Numbered from the stretch's first letter, positions 41,751-50,991 are shown. The stretch: 50,991 bases of DNA from Planctomycetota bacterium (GCA_021808105.1 JAKBCC010000003.1:1-50991); one strand, 5' to 3'. Notes: generated by a model from the sequence alone, not told the origin. Numbers and translations: made by a program.

Positions 41751-43433
41751 ATGAACTTGTGCGCAGGCCGGTATGCCTTTGTGTTGGTGGCGTTGACATT
41801 TATTTCCACGAGCGGTCCGCGCTTGCTGGCGGCTGCGGTTCCCCCCGACCTCGCCGGTTTGCTGTCGCCGGCGCTTTCCAAGGCGAATCGCGTTATCCGC
41901 ATTCGGCAATCCCCTGATGCGACGAGCGTCCAGATTGCCTCGCTTAACGCCAAACAGGCGGCGGCGTTGCAGCGCCTCAAGGGTTCCATTCTCGGCAGGA
42001 GGGCGGTCGCGGTATTGGTGGTAAATGACGTCGTGAACGACAGTGTAAGCGGTGGGTACGACGTGGATGGAACAATCGTTCTACCCCAGCGACGCTTCTA
42101 TAATCTTGCTGCCCGGAGGGATGCTACGGCCGCGCGCTCCGCGTACTCTAAAACCCTTGGCGAGATCGCCAAAACAGATTACAACGACGAATTTACGCAT
42201 CCCGTAAGGCAAAAAAAGAAGGATGAGAAATCGGCATTGATCCAACTGCGCGAGAACGTCAGCCACATCAACCGATTGGTCGCTCCACCCTCCCAGAAGA
42301 TCGTGCTGCACACCTTTAACCCCAAGGTGGCTGCTTGGAATCCCGGCCAAACCCGGAAAGTGCTCGGCCGCATCATCGATTTGCGCATGCGGGCCGAAAC
42401 CTACTCCTACCCGGATTCATCGGACACCGATAACGGCGGGGACTACGTTTCCTGCACTGTCTATATGCATTGGATCGCAGAAATCCCATCTCGGTCCGCC
42501 AAAGTAGCAATCCGCGCGGTGGGCCAGCGGCGCGGAGCCGCCGTTGCTGCGAAAGCACTACCGACTGTGTACCTTAGCTCCATCATGCAACCGGCCCTGT
42601 ACAAGGCCAATAAAATAATCCGTGAAAGGCAGGTGCCGAACGCGACCGACGTTCAGATCGCCGCCTTGAACGCCAAACAGGGCGCGGCGCTATCACGGTT
42701 CAAGGGCAGACTACTGGGGAAAAGGGTTGTCGCGGTGTTTGTGGTTACTAACGTGACCAGTGATACACAAAACGGAGGCTTCGATGTCGATGGAAAGATC
42801 CAACTCCACCAAGCGCTGTTTTACAATACGGCGGCACGCGGCGCCATTGCTGCGTTGAATAAAGCCCCGACGGTGTTGAGCTATTCACGGGGTGGTGGTT
42901 TCGGCCCACCGGGAGGCTTTGGCCCACCGGGAGGTTTCGGGGCGACGGCAGGATCCCACGCATCCGGGAACAGCAGGGCCGTGAAGGCCGTGGCCGCAGC
43001 GGTGGCCCCGCCCGTTCAACAGATTGTGGTTCATACTACCAGCCGCAAGGTGGCCGCTTGGGCGGTCGGCCAAACACGAGTGGTATTTGGCACCATCAGC
43101 CGGGTGAATGCGAGCGCGGAAGCCTACGGCGGAGTTCTTGGAGGTTATCCTGATTCCTCCGATACAGATAACGGTGGGGATTACGTCGTCTGCACCATCA
43201 CCATGGAATATATAGCGGATCACGCTCCAGCAGCAGTTGCCCAAATAGCCGTTGCGCCTAAACCCGGGCCGCACGCACGGTTTGAAATTATCCTTAAAAA
43301 TGGGGATAAAATTCGTGCAACCGCGTGTGTCAAACGCAACGGGGACTACGATATTACGGAATATGGCATTGATGTGGAAATACCGGCCACGCGGGTTGCC
43401 AAGGTGATCGCGCTACCGCAAAGCGGCCGCTGA
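41751..43433 (+). CDS. secreted protein of unknown function with an internal duplication
   Basis: I do not recognise a family. The 560-residue protein has a signal peptide (about 1-29). It then has two homologous halves of about 210 residues (36-243 and 276-488), matching closely in the PALxKANxxIRxRQ, DVQIAALNAKQ, GGFDVDG and PDSSDTDNGGDYV segments. The second half carries a GGFGPPGGFGPPGGFG linker insert (381-396). A C-terminal tail of about 60 residues (RFEIILKNGDKI) looks like a small beta domain. The acidic PDSSDTDNGGDYV loop in both halves could bind Ca2+. TAAGGAG lies seven bases before the ATG. It stands alone next to tRNA-Val, convergent with the UDG-like gene. Confidence 0.75.
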   Translation: MNLCAGRYAFVLVALTFISTSGPRLLAAAVPPDLAGLLSPALSKANRVIRIRQSPDATSVQIASLNAKQAAALQRLKGSILGRRAVAVLVVNDVVNDSVSGGYDVDGTIVLPQRRFYNLAARRDATAARSAYSKTLGEIAKTDYNDEFTHPVRQKKKDEKSALIQLRENVSHINRLVAPPSQKIVLHTFNPKVAAWNPGQTRKVLGRIIDLRMRAETYSYPDSSDTDNGGDYVSCTVYMHWIAEIPSRSAKVAIRAVGQRRGAAVAAKALPTVYLSSIMQPALYKANKIIRERQVPNATDVQIAALNAKQGAALSRFKGRLLGKRVVAVFVVTNVTSDTQNGGFDVDGKIQLHQALFYNTAARGAIAALNKAPTVLSYSRGGGFGPPGGFGPPGGFGATAGSHASGNSRAVKAVAAAVAPPVQQIVVHTTSRKVAAWAVGQTRVVFGTISRVNASAEAYGGVLGGYPDSSDTDNGGDYVVCTITMEYIADHAPAAVAQIAVAPKPGPHARFEIILKNGDKIRATACVKRNGDYDITEYGIDVEIPATRVAKVIALPQSGR

Positions 43434-43534
43434 CGGCCAACTTCCCAATATGTTCTACCGCGTGCCCGGCCAGGCAAGTATTCGCGGCGACGCTCGGATC
43501 TGAGTGGGAAATCCCGCCAACGGAGTTGCAGTTG

Positions 43535-44176
43535 TCAGGCACCGGTCCCACTTTCCAAACACTGGCTTGGCGAATTACTTTCGCAGCGCGGACATTTATC
43601 GAGCCGATTTGCTTTTATCCAGTCGCAAATCGTGTCAATGCACCCGTAGCTGGCGTTACAAAGGTGGCACATGTGAAATATTTTGACCCCTCTTGCCACC
43701 AAACGGCCAAGGGAATTGGAAATGCCTTGGCCCCGGCGATCCCGACTGATGAACTTCTGTGCCTTCGCCCCGTGGATAATTACGGCACGTAGCCTCGGCA
43801 TATTATCAAGCAGTACCTCGACCACCCGATCGTTCGCGACCTTTTCTTCTTCCTCCCCCCTTTCCGCCTCATTGCAGTAAACATTGGTTTCGACGCAGGG
43901 TATACCGTGGTGTTTCCGGAAGTGAGCGAGGTTGCGTCGCGTTGGAGAAATCTTGGGGCGAACCTCGCTGTATTTTAGGGTCAATTTCTCGTATTCAAAG
44001 CCTCTCTCGTCGCTCCAGAAGTCCCACCAATTCGTGTCAAGTTTCGTCGCCGGGTTCTGGCCGATGATGATCGCCTCCGACTGGCAAGGAAATCCCTTGC
44101 AGACAAATGGGCGAAGGCCCGTGCAATCATCCGGAACTTTCGCCTTAACCTTAAGCAGTTCTTCCCATTTGCCCAT
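43535..44176 (-). CDS. uracil-DNA-glycosylase-fold protein
   Basis: The 213-residue protein has a motif A-like AIIIGQNPAT (residues 35-44) and a motif B-like VIIHGAKAQKFI (132-143), with the ETNVYCNEAERG segment between, the layout of the UDG superfamily. The usual catalytic aspartate or asparagine cannot be assigned with certainty. A CHLCNASYGC segment near the C-terminus is cysteine-rich. Members of this kind are found singly in accessory regions and may excise or recognise modified bases, but the substrate is unknown. It faces the duplicated protein gene across 101 bases. Confidence 0.6.
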   Translation of the reverse strand: MGKWEELLKVKAKVPDDCTGLRPFVCKGFPCQSEAIIIGQNPATKLDTNWWDFWSDERGFEYEKLTLKYSEVRPKISPTRRNLAHFRKHHGIPCVETNVYCNEAERGEEEEKVANDRVVEVLLDNMPRLRAVIIHGAKAQKFISRDRRGQGISNSLGRLVARGVKIFHMCHLCNASYGCIDTICDWIKANRLDKCPRCESNSPSQCLESGTGA

Positions 44177-45028
44177 GTGAGTTCTCTGTGTCTGGTGCCG
44201 CTGCCTGCACTAACCCTATGCGACGAATATTGTGATTTTGAGTATAGAACGGCCCAATCTGACCGTCAAATTTTCCGGAATCCACGGTTTGCCCATTACC
44301 TGCACTATCAGCGCGGATCGCAGCAAACGGTGACTTCGCGGATGGAGGTTCATACAATGTATTCGGCTGGGCCGTTGATGAGACTTGGCCGGCCGGGTGG
44401 GGGGCGTCGGTAGCGCAGGCGTCCCGCTTACTTTTTGCGTTCTGGATGCAGACAAGATCCCTGCGGTACAAGCAGTTCCACCGGTGGTTAGTCCCAAGGC
44501 ACCGCAACTGGCGATCGTACGCAGCACCGAGGCGTTAGAACTTAAAGACGTTGACACCCAGCGAGCCGCTGGGTTTATCCCACCGGGAATGTCGCCGGGA
44601 ATGTTAGCCGGCACATTTAATGTGCCGGTGGCCCACGGTAACTTGATATAGGATTACGGCAACGGGTTTTACATGATCGATGCCTTCGCGCTTATTTGCC
44701 GCGAACATGGCCAAGTGTATCATCCACCTCGGATTACGCAGAAGGGAATGCGCGCTTGGTTGCAACGGAAGAAAGAGTTTCGGAGTCCATACTTCCCGGC
44801 GACCGCCGCAACCGGGGGCACCGGACCGCAGACATCCTGTCTGCCCGACGCCGCAGAACCTCCATTTCCTCCACCGCCTCTGTGGTGAACTTCGCTGATC
44901 AAAGATCACGGATCACGGACCAGAAATGGGAAAGTCAAATGATTTGTTCACTGATCGTTACTCATTGACCATTGAGCGCAGCGTCCGCGGGTAAGCCATG
45001 ACGTGTAAGGCGATAGGAGAAGAATTTT
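44177..45028. other. 850-base non-coding stretch with dispersed repeats
   Basis: No gene is supported. The stretch holds a GCGTCCCGC/TGCGGTACAA element (about 44405-44485) related to 47700-47780 and a GCAGACATCCTGTCTGC palindrome (about 44829-44845). Short open frames reflect these repeats. Confidence 0.6.
44405..44485. repeat. dispersed CAGGCGTCCCGC/CCTGCGGTACAA element, copy 1
   Basis: The blocks GCAGGCGTCCCGC, then GATGCAGACAAGATCCCTGCGGTACAA (its end is quoted only as CCTGCGGTACAA), match 47700-47780 in order. Reading frames through it give a recurrent RDACAT peptide that is not a real protein. Confidence 0.65.
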
Positions 45029-45508
45029 ATGTGTCCAGTGCAAAATGTCACCGCCCCTGCCTTGGCGGTACCGGTTCGCGCTGCTGATGCCACGGATTTC
45101 CTCGACGGTTGGCGTGGCTTAGCCGCGCTGGAGGTGGTTGTTTGCCACCTGTTTGCGCTGACCATGGCAAGCAAGCTGTTTGCACCACCGCCGGGAAGTT
45201 CCGATGTGTTAACCCGGACGGCGTTTTATATTCTGGCAGCGCCCTTCCGTTTCGGCGTGGCGGCGGTTTGGTTCTTCTTTGTCATTCATCTTCCCATCGC
45301 CACGTTCGTTTGCGCCATTGTTCTGCGCTGGCTGGGACCCCGTGCGATCGGGCAGCGGCTTGCGACGACGCCGGCCATTCTTGTATTGATTCTTGTGATA
45401 GCCTATTTCCTGCACTTATTTGTGGAGCGGCCCTTCCTGGCTAAGTCGCGTCGAGCATCGCTACCCCAGCCGATTGCGGCGGTGGTCGATCCTACACGCC
45501 AAGCCTGA
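45029..45508 (+). pseudogene. acyltransferase 3 family protein with internal deletion
   Basis: The 159-residue frame joins the first and last parts of a membrane acyltransferase (Acyl_transf_3, normally about 350-400 residues). FLDGWRGLAALEVVVCHL (residues 24-41) is the N-terminal motif, and VWFFFVI (80-86) matches the start of the second helix block. The text then passes directly into HLPIATFVCAIVLR and a C-terminal FVERPF motif. The missing middle would hold about eight helices. The junction is near base 45287 and keeps the frame, so a shortened protein could be made; function is unlikely. AGGAGAAG lies upstream of the ATG. Confidence 0.7.
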
Positions 45509-45860
45509 TGGCCGGCGGAATTGGTGTACACATCGGCGGTTTGTAGAGGGTCGCGGATTGCGAAAGTGCTAAAGCGCATGATAATGGTACGGCTTCGCTG
45601 AGAGCAGATGTTTAGAGCAGGCGAGCCGCAGTGCGAATCGGGCTGCGGCGCAGTTGAGCAGCTGAATTTAGAGAGTTGAAGGGTGGAATAAATGGGGCGG
45701 ACAAAAGAGTGGCTGTCGCGGCAGCGAGGCGCTTCTCCTGCGGCCACCTGCTCGCCGGCATCGCTGAACAGGGTGCCAAAAAAATAGCGCCGTCGCAAAG
45801 CGGTCTTTTCTCGGAAAAGCTCTTGCGAACGTGATCGAAATGGCTGTAGCAACCCGGCAA
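45509..45860. other. 352-base non-coding stretch
   Basis: Between the acyltransferase remnant and the antitoxin gene. It holds copy 2 of the repeat shared with 31.3 kb (45637-45727); nothing else recognisable. Confidence 0.6.
45637..45727 (+). repeat. dispersed repeat shared with 31.3 kb, copy 2
   Basis: Contains ATCGGGCTGCGGC, AGAGAGTTGA and ACAAAAGAGTGGC in the same order as 31341-31435. Confidence 0.7.
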
Positions 45861-46205
45861 TTACGCGGACCGGTTTCCGGCTTGAGCCAGAGCGGATTCG
45901 ATTTTTTCGATGGTGCGGATATTGGGCGTCTGGCTACCGCTTTCGACGTTGGCCACCGTGGCCTGCCGGATGCCGGCGGCGGCGGCGAGCTGTCGCTGAG
46001 ACCACCCCAGCGCCAGGCGGCCTTGCAGTACGTCACGAGCGATGGAAGCTCGCAGAGAGCCGATGGCGTCATAATCGCCGTCAGGCCTGCGGAAACTTTC
46101 GGCATTGTCGGGTGTGATTTGCATCCGCCACTTGGCCGGGATTTTCTTCCAGCGCTCGATCGGAACGGCCACGTATTCGCGTCCATCAATAGTCAATGTG
46201 GTCAT
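45861..46205 (-). CDS. XRE-family antitoxin
   Basis: The 114-residue protein has a short N-terminal part with EYVAVPIERWKKI and a C-terminal XRE helix-turn-helix (about 65-110: LGWSQRQLAAAAGIRQATVANVESG). It follows the RelE-like toxin gene after three bases, the toxin-first order of HigBA-type systems. The antitoxin should neutralise the toxin and, with it, repress the promoter through the palindrome at 46471-46490. Confidence 0.88.
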   Translation of the reverse strand: MTTLTIDGREYVAVPIERWKKIPAKWRMQITPDNAESFRRPDGDYDAIGSLRASIARDVLQGRLALGWSQRQLAAAAGIRQATVANVESGSQTPNIRTIEKIESALAQAGNRSA

Positions 46206-46208
46206 GTT

Positions 46209-46463
46209 TTAGTCCTCGTAAATATCCTTTCGGTGACCGACTTTCACGATTCGGATCACCTGGTCCCTCGGTTGGAAGATGATCCGGTAATCACCCGTAC
46301 GGATGCGGAAGCGCCCGGCCCACGGGCCAGTCAGGCGTTTATAGCCACTGACTTCGGGCCAATGTCGCAACCTTTCGGCGGTGGCCAACACGCGGGTCCG
46401 CACGGACAGCGGTAGTTCCATTGCCTGGGCATGAGCCTCCGGCGAAAACAGCACTTCCTTCAT
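46209..46463 (-). CDS. RelE/ParE-superfamily toxin
   Basis: The 84-residue protein has the fold pattern of RelE-like mRNA interferases: LSVRTRVLATAERL helix, then YKRLTGPWAGRFRIRTGDYRIIF and VIRIVKVGHRKDIYED. Basic residues R51, R53 and R58 and the C-terminal HRKDIYE are the expected RNA-facing residues. It is encoded before its antitoxin. The predicted start site is almost at the ATG, so the message may be leaderless. Confidence 0.9.
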   Translation of the reverse strand: MKEVLFSPEAHAQAMELPLSVRTRVLATAERLRHWPEVSGYKRLTGPWAGRFRIRTGDYRIIFQPRDQVIRIVKVGHRKDIYED

Positions 46464-46469
46464 TCTGTT

Positions 46470-46498
46470 ATGATACGCTTTGGCGTATCAGATAGCAA
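46470..46498 (-). promoter_or_regulatory. toxin-antitoxin promoter with operator palindrome
   Basis: On the minus strand, TTGCTA (46498-46493), a 17-base spacer and TATCAT (46475-46470) form a promoter. The perfect palindrome TGATACGCTTTGGCGTATCA (46471-46490) covers the spacer and most of the -10 region. The predicted start site is about 46463, the first base of the toxin ATG. Confidence 0.75.
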
Positions 46499-46600
46499 CT
46501 TCCGCTTCAGCCAGAGAGGTTTGGCTTGAAGCATTTCAATTTGGAACAGGAGTAAGAAATTGACCATGGAGTGCGATCAGATTAAAACCACCTGACGTGG

Positions 46601-46629
46601 TTGTCATTTATGTCGGATAATGGTAACAT
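46601..46629 (+). promoter_or_regulatory. possible promoter of the TPR/alpha-CTD gene
   Basis: TTGTCA at 46601-46606 and TAACAT at 46624-46629 are separated by 17 bases. The leader would be about 85 bases. The -10 hexamer is a weak match. Confidence 0.4.
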
Positions 46630-46719
46630 TAAAGGTTTGTCAGGGCATGAAAGATATGCTTTTATGAACCTTGACGACGTTGCCGGAATTGTTACAACAG
46701 AGGAAATCGGGTTTAACAC

Positions 46720-47646
46720 ATGACGACCACAACCGCTCCAATCGTAAATTCATCCACGCCGCGCGATGCGGGCAGGGCCAAATCTCTTTTTGAGCAGGCT
46801 ATGAAGTTCGCGCATGCCGGCAATATTGTGCAGGCCGCTGACAAGCTGGAAGAGGCGCATCAGGTTGATCCGGAAAATGAGGATGTGGCATTCAAGCTGG
46901 CTTATTACGCTGATCTTCTCGGTGATGATGAATTGTCGCTTTCCATTTATGAATCTCTGGCACAGCATCAACCCACGCGTGAAGGCGTGCTGTTAAACCT
47001 TTCCGTGCTGTATGAAGATGCCGGATTTTATGATGAAGCGGAAGAATGCCTGCATCGGCTCCTGTCAGTAAAACCCAATAATCCGCATGGACGCATGTAT
47101 TATGAACATGTGGATAGCTCCATGTATATGGAAGTGCAGGATGATTCTGATAAACGCATCCTGCCGCGCAATATGCTTCTGGAATTGCCCACCACGGATT
47201 TTGAACTTTCCGTGCGTGCCCGCAACTGCCTGAAGAAAATGAATATCCGGACGCTGGGTGATCTGGTGCGTACCAGCGAGGCCGAGCTTATCAGCTACAA
47301 AAACTTTGGCGAAACCAGCCTGGATGAAATCAGGGAAATGCTATCCCGAAAAGGTCTGCGACTGGGTCAGGCCGTGGATGAAGCCCGGCAGCAGCAGCGG
47401 CAGGAACTTATTAAACAGGTCGCCGCCAAGGTGCCTGAAGCCGTATTAAATAAGCTCGTCACAGAAATGGATCTTTCCGTTCGCGCCAGCAAGGCCCTGC
47501 AACGCCTGGGCATCAACACCTTGGGCGATTTAGCCAGCCGCACCGAAGCGGAACTCATGGGCGTGAAAAACTTCGGTCAGACCAGCTTGGAAGAAGTGAA
47601 GCAGAAGCTCACCGAGTTCGGCTTGTCTTTACGTCGCGTTGAGTAG
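46720..47646 (+). CDS. TPR protein with two RNA-polymerase alpha C-terminal domains
   Basis: The 308-residue protein joins an N-terminal TPR region (about 18-130, three tetratricopeptide units) to two domains like the C-terminal domain of the RNA polymerase alpha subunit. CTD1 (about 161-217) has ELSVRARNCLKKMNIRTLGDL and YKNFGETSLDEI; R166, N169 and C170 match the alpha residues R265, N268 and C269 used in DNA and activator contacts. CTD2 (250-305) has DLSVRASKALQRLGI and VKNFGQTSLEEV, with R255 kept but K258 at the N268 position. No alpha N-terminal domain is present, so it is not RpoA. It may be a transcription factor or polymerase-associated scaffold. It stands alone between the TA pair and the SpoIID-like gene. 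Confidence 0.88.
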   Translation: MTTTTAPIVNSSTPRDAGRAKSLFEQAMKFAHAGNIVQAADKLEEAHQVDPENEDVAFKLAYYADLLGDDELSLSIYESLAQHQPTREGVLLNLSVLYEDAGFYDEAEECLHRLLSVKPNNPHGRMYYEHVDSSMYMEVQDDSDKRILPRNMLLELPTTDFELSVRARNCLKKMNIRTLGDLVRTSEAELISYKNFGETSLDEIREMLSRKGLRLGQAVDEARQQQRQELIKQVAAKVPEAVLNKLVTEMDLSVRASKALQRLGINTLGDLASRTEAELMGVKNFGQTSLEEVKQKLTEFGLSLRRVE

Positions 47647-47699
47647 CACCCGCTCCGGCAGGCCGGCCTGAGGCCACTGAATTCGGTTGCGAGAGGGCA

Positions 47700-47810
47700 T
47701 ACAGGTACCACAGGCGTCCCGCCTGCCTCTGTCGTATTTTCGATGCAGGCAATACGCCTGCGGTACAACGGCTTCCATCGCCTCTTTGTCCCGTTGGGTG
47801 GCGATCGGAG
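47700..47810. repeat. dispersed CAGGCGTCCCGC/CCTGCGGTACAA element, copy 2
   Basis: Contains the palindrome GCAGGCGGGACGCC (reverse reading) and TACGCCTGCGGTACAAC, matching the copy near 44.4 kb. It fills most of the gap between the TPR/alpha-CTD gene and the SpoIID-like gene. Confidence 0.65.
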
Positions 47811-47867
47811 TATAGTATTGCAAACATCCTCCACGCCTGTTGGCATCTTACTGCAAAGGGGTCATGG

Positions 47868-49109
47868 ATGATCCGGAGCGCACGGCGAGCACCGCGTTTT
47901 ATTCTTTTTACCGCAGCCTTGGTAGCCGGATCACTGCTTGTCGGTTGCCAGACTGTCCCTACAACTGTTTCTTATCATACAGTTCCGCCGCCCCCCAGCG
48001 TCAACTCCCTGACACCGGAATCTGGTCCGATTGTGGTAGCGCCAGTATTGCCGCTCGCATTTCCGACTGTGCCTGCAATGTTGCCCAAACCCAAAATTCT
48101 CGGGGCGTTATATCCGGGTATTATTCATCTGGCTTCGTGGATGCAGGAGCCATGGATTCGCGTGCGCATTACGCAGGAATCCGTCACGCCCCCTTACATC
48201 AATGCTCATCTCTACCGCGGGGTTGTGCGAATTGTGCATCTGGCGGACGGAAAATACGCCGCTATCAACAGTTTACCCATGGAAAGTTATCTCGCCGGCG
48301 TGCTTTCGCGCGAACTGTATCGCAACTGGCTCCCCGCCACGTACCGGGCGCAGGCCATTGCAGCGCGAACGTATGCGCTCTATCAGATCGAAACCTTTGG
48401 CCGCACCCACGCCTGGGATGTTACCGGCGGCCAAAACTCCCAGGTGTACGGCGGAAAAAATGCGGAAACGCCAAACGCATGGAATGCCGTCCGCGCTACC
48501 ACGGGCGATATTATGGAAACGCGGGACAACCAGGAAATGGGCTTGTTCTGCGCCTTTTATTCCGCCTGTAACGGGGGCGCTTCGCAAAGTGCGGCAGAGG
48601 CCTGGGGTGATGCTTCCATACCACCCCTGGTCAACCGCCTGTTTGGCACACTGGATGCCAACTGCCCGGAATTTACCTGGCCGACCATGACCTTCAGCCT
48701 GGCGCAAATTACCCAGGCTGTGACGTGGTGGGGACAGAAAAATGATCTGCCATATCTCGCGGAGCTTGGGCCTCTTGTGTCGGTGCGTATAACGCAGCGC
48801 AACCCCGTGACCCGCCGCCCGATGATTATTACACTGACGGATAATGCGGGACATGTTGGAAAAATGCGGGCGGAGGAATTCAGGCTCGCCCTGGCGCTGG
48901 ATCCGATGCGGACAGTGCCCGCGCCGCCGAGCAGTTTTTTCAAGATTCAACCTGACGGCAAGAACATTCAACTCGTAGACGGTCACGGTTTTGGCCACGG
49001 CATCGGATTATCACAGTGGGGCGACCAAACACTGGCCCAGCGCGGATGGCGCGCGCGATCCATTTTACAAACCTATTATCCACACTCCTGGATTCACAAG
49101 GAATGGTAA
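47868..49109 (+). CDS. SpoIID/LytB-domain lipoprotein
   Basis: The 413-residue protein has a lipobox (LVGC, C27) and a SpoIID domain from about residue 95. SpoIID is a lytic transglycosylase that cleaves denuded glycan strands in sporulating firmicutes; relatives in non-sporulating bacteria act on peptidoglycan in growth or division. The conserved block YLAGVLSRELYRNW (E149 at the catalytic position), RAQAIAARTYAL, QNSQVYGG and the C-terminal GHGFGHGIGLSQWG are present. AAAGGGG lies six bases before the ATG at 47868. With dapL and lgt this supports a peptidoglycan-bearing planctomycete. Confidence 0.85.
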   Translation: MIRSARRAPRFILFTAALVAGSLLVGCQTVPTTVSYHTVPPPPSVNSLTPESGPIVVAPVLPLAFPTVPAMLPKPKILGALYPGIIHLASWMQEPWIRVRITQESVTPPYINAHLYRGVVRIVHLADGKYAAINSLPMESYLAGVLSRELYRNWLPATYRAQAIAARTYALYQIETFGRTHAWDVTGGQNSQVYGGKNAETPNAWNAVRATTGDIMETRDNQEMGLFCAFYSACNGGASQSAAEAWGDASIPPLVNRLFGTLDANCPEFTWPTMTFSLAQITQAVTWWGQKNDLPYLAELGPLVSVRITQRNPVTRRPMIITLTDNAGHVGKMRAEEFRLALALDPMRTVPAPPSSFFKIQPDGKNIQLVDGHGFGHGIGLSQWGDQTLAQRGWRARSILQTYYPHSWIHKEW

Positions 49110-49125
49110 GGATAGGACCAGAAGT

Positions 49126-49242
49126 TTAGGAGTCAGGAGTTAGGAGTTAGAATGTTTTGGAAGCGCTGTCGCTTCTATTTTGCTTTGCCAGTAAACCTGC
49201 CGCTTCATTAGGTCTTCTAACTTCTAACTCCTAACTCCTGCG
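49126..49242. repeat. 7-bp-periodic repeat element C, inverted arrays between convergent genes
   Basis: TTAGGAG/TTAGAA units (49126-49152) face an inverted array (49214-49242) across about 60 bases that include TTTTGGAAGCGCTG, which is shared with element A. It lies between the stop codons of the SpoIID-like gene and gyrB and could form a bidirectional terminator-like hairpin. Confidence 0.85.
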
Positions 49243-49259
49243 TTCTCGCACCGCTACGC

Positions 49260-50991
<1,732 letters not shown>

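Noticed and set aside
44385..44651. 88-codon plus-strand frame
   Set aside because: Its first part is the dispersed GCGTCCCGC element; the rest has no recognisable domain.

Overview
The window reads as a chromosomal segment of a planctomycete, most likely from the class Phycisphaerae or a close relative. The grounds are the mixture of gene families: two pseudopilins with a C-terminal H-x9-DG motif, a PEP-CTERM-like exported protein, a LacI regulator beside glycoside hydrolases, an RNA-polymerase alpha-CTD/TPR protein, LL-diaminopimelate aminotransferase, an FHA-GAF histidine kinase, and many decayed dispersed repeats between genes. The assignment is inference; no rRNA gene is present. Genes are dense, in short runs on both strands, with accessory and repeat-rich stretches at about 29.4-31.8, 34.3-35.7, 39.7-40.0 and 41.3-46.5 kb.

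Layout. 0-1.4 kb: end of araB and complete araD (L-arabinose catabolism). 1.7-4.5 kb (minus strand): hemC, a [2Fe-2S] ferredoxin, a coiled-coil/zinc-ribbon protein and an RNase HI-like protein. 4.8-13.3 kb (plus): panD, an HtrA-like lipoprotein protease followed by a catalytically degenerate paralogue, a Kch-type potassium channel, a RAYT-type transposase with an altered HUH motif, a GT39 membrane glycosyltransferase and an amidohydrolase. 13.3-22.4 kb: a polysaccharide locus. A consensus promoter carries a LacI-type operator at its start site, with a second operator 188 bp downstream. It drives a pseudopilin and a PEP-CTERM-like protein. After a terminator come lacI, a glucoamylase-family (PF10091/GH144-like) lipoprotein, a GH3 beta-glucosidase and a second pseudopilin. 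22.6-27.1 kb: DUF192, a membrane-anchored protein, rsmA, a class IV aminotransferase and a Nif3-like protein. 27.1-31.0 kb: FHA-GAF histidine kinase, a ferritin-like protein and a PD-(D/E)XK nuclease. 31.8-34.1 kb: xseB, then amt-glnB on the minus strand. 35.7-39.7 kb (minus): dapL, a GT87 protein, folK and panC. 40.0-41.5 kb: lgt with a large insertion, and tRNA-Val(GAC). 41.7-46.5 kb: accessory genes (a duplicated-domain secreted protein, a UDG-fold protein, an internally deleted acyltransferase, a RelE/XRE toxin-antitoxin pair). 46.7-51.0 kb: the TPR/alpha-CTD protein, a SpoIID-like lipoprotein and the 3' part of gyrB.

How the genes work together. The clearest regulatory story is the LacI locus, where an exported glucanase-like lipoprotein and a GH3 beta-glucosidase sit with surface proteins under LacI-type operators; beta-1,2-glucan is a reasonable but unproven substrate. 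Nitrogen uptake (amt plus a PII protein lacking the uridylylation tyrosine), pantothenate synthesis (panD and panC at separate sites), folate (folK and possibly a pabC-like gene), lysine/peptidoglycan (dapL) and cell-envelope lipoprotein maturation (lgt) are housekeeping. Three non-coding elements built on 7-bp periodicities, a 140-bp tandem repeat and several decayed palindromic repeats occupy most larger intergenic gaps.
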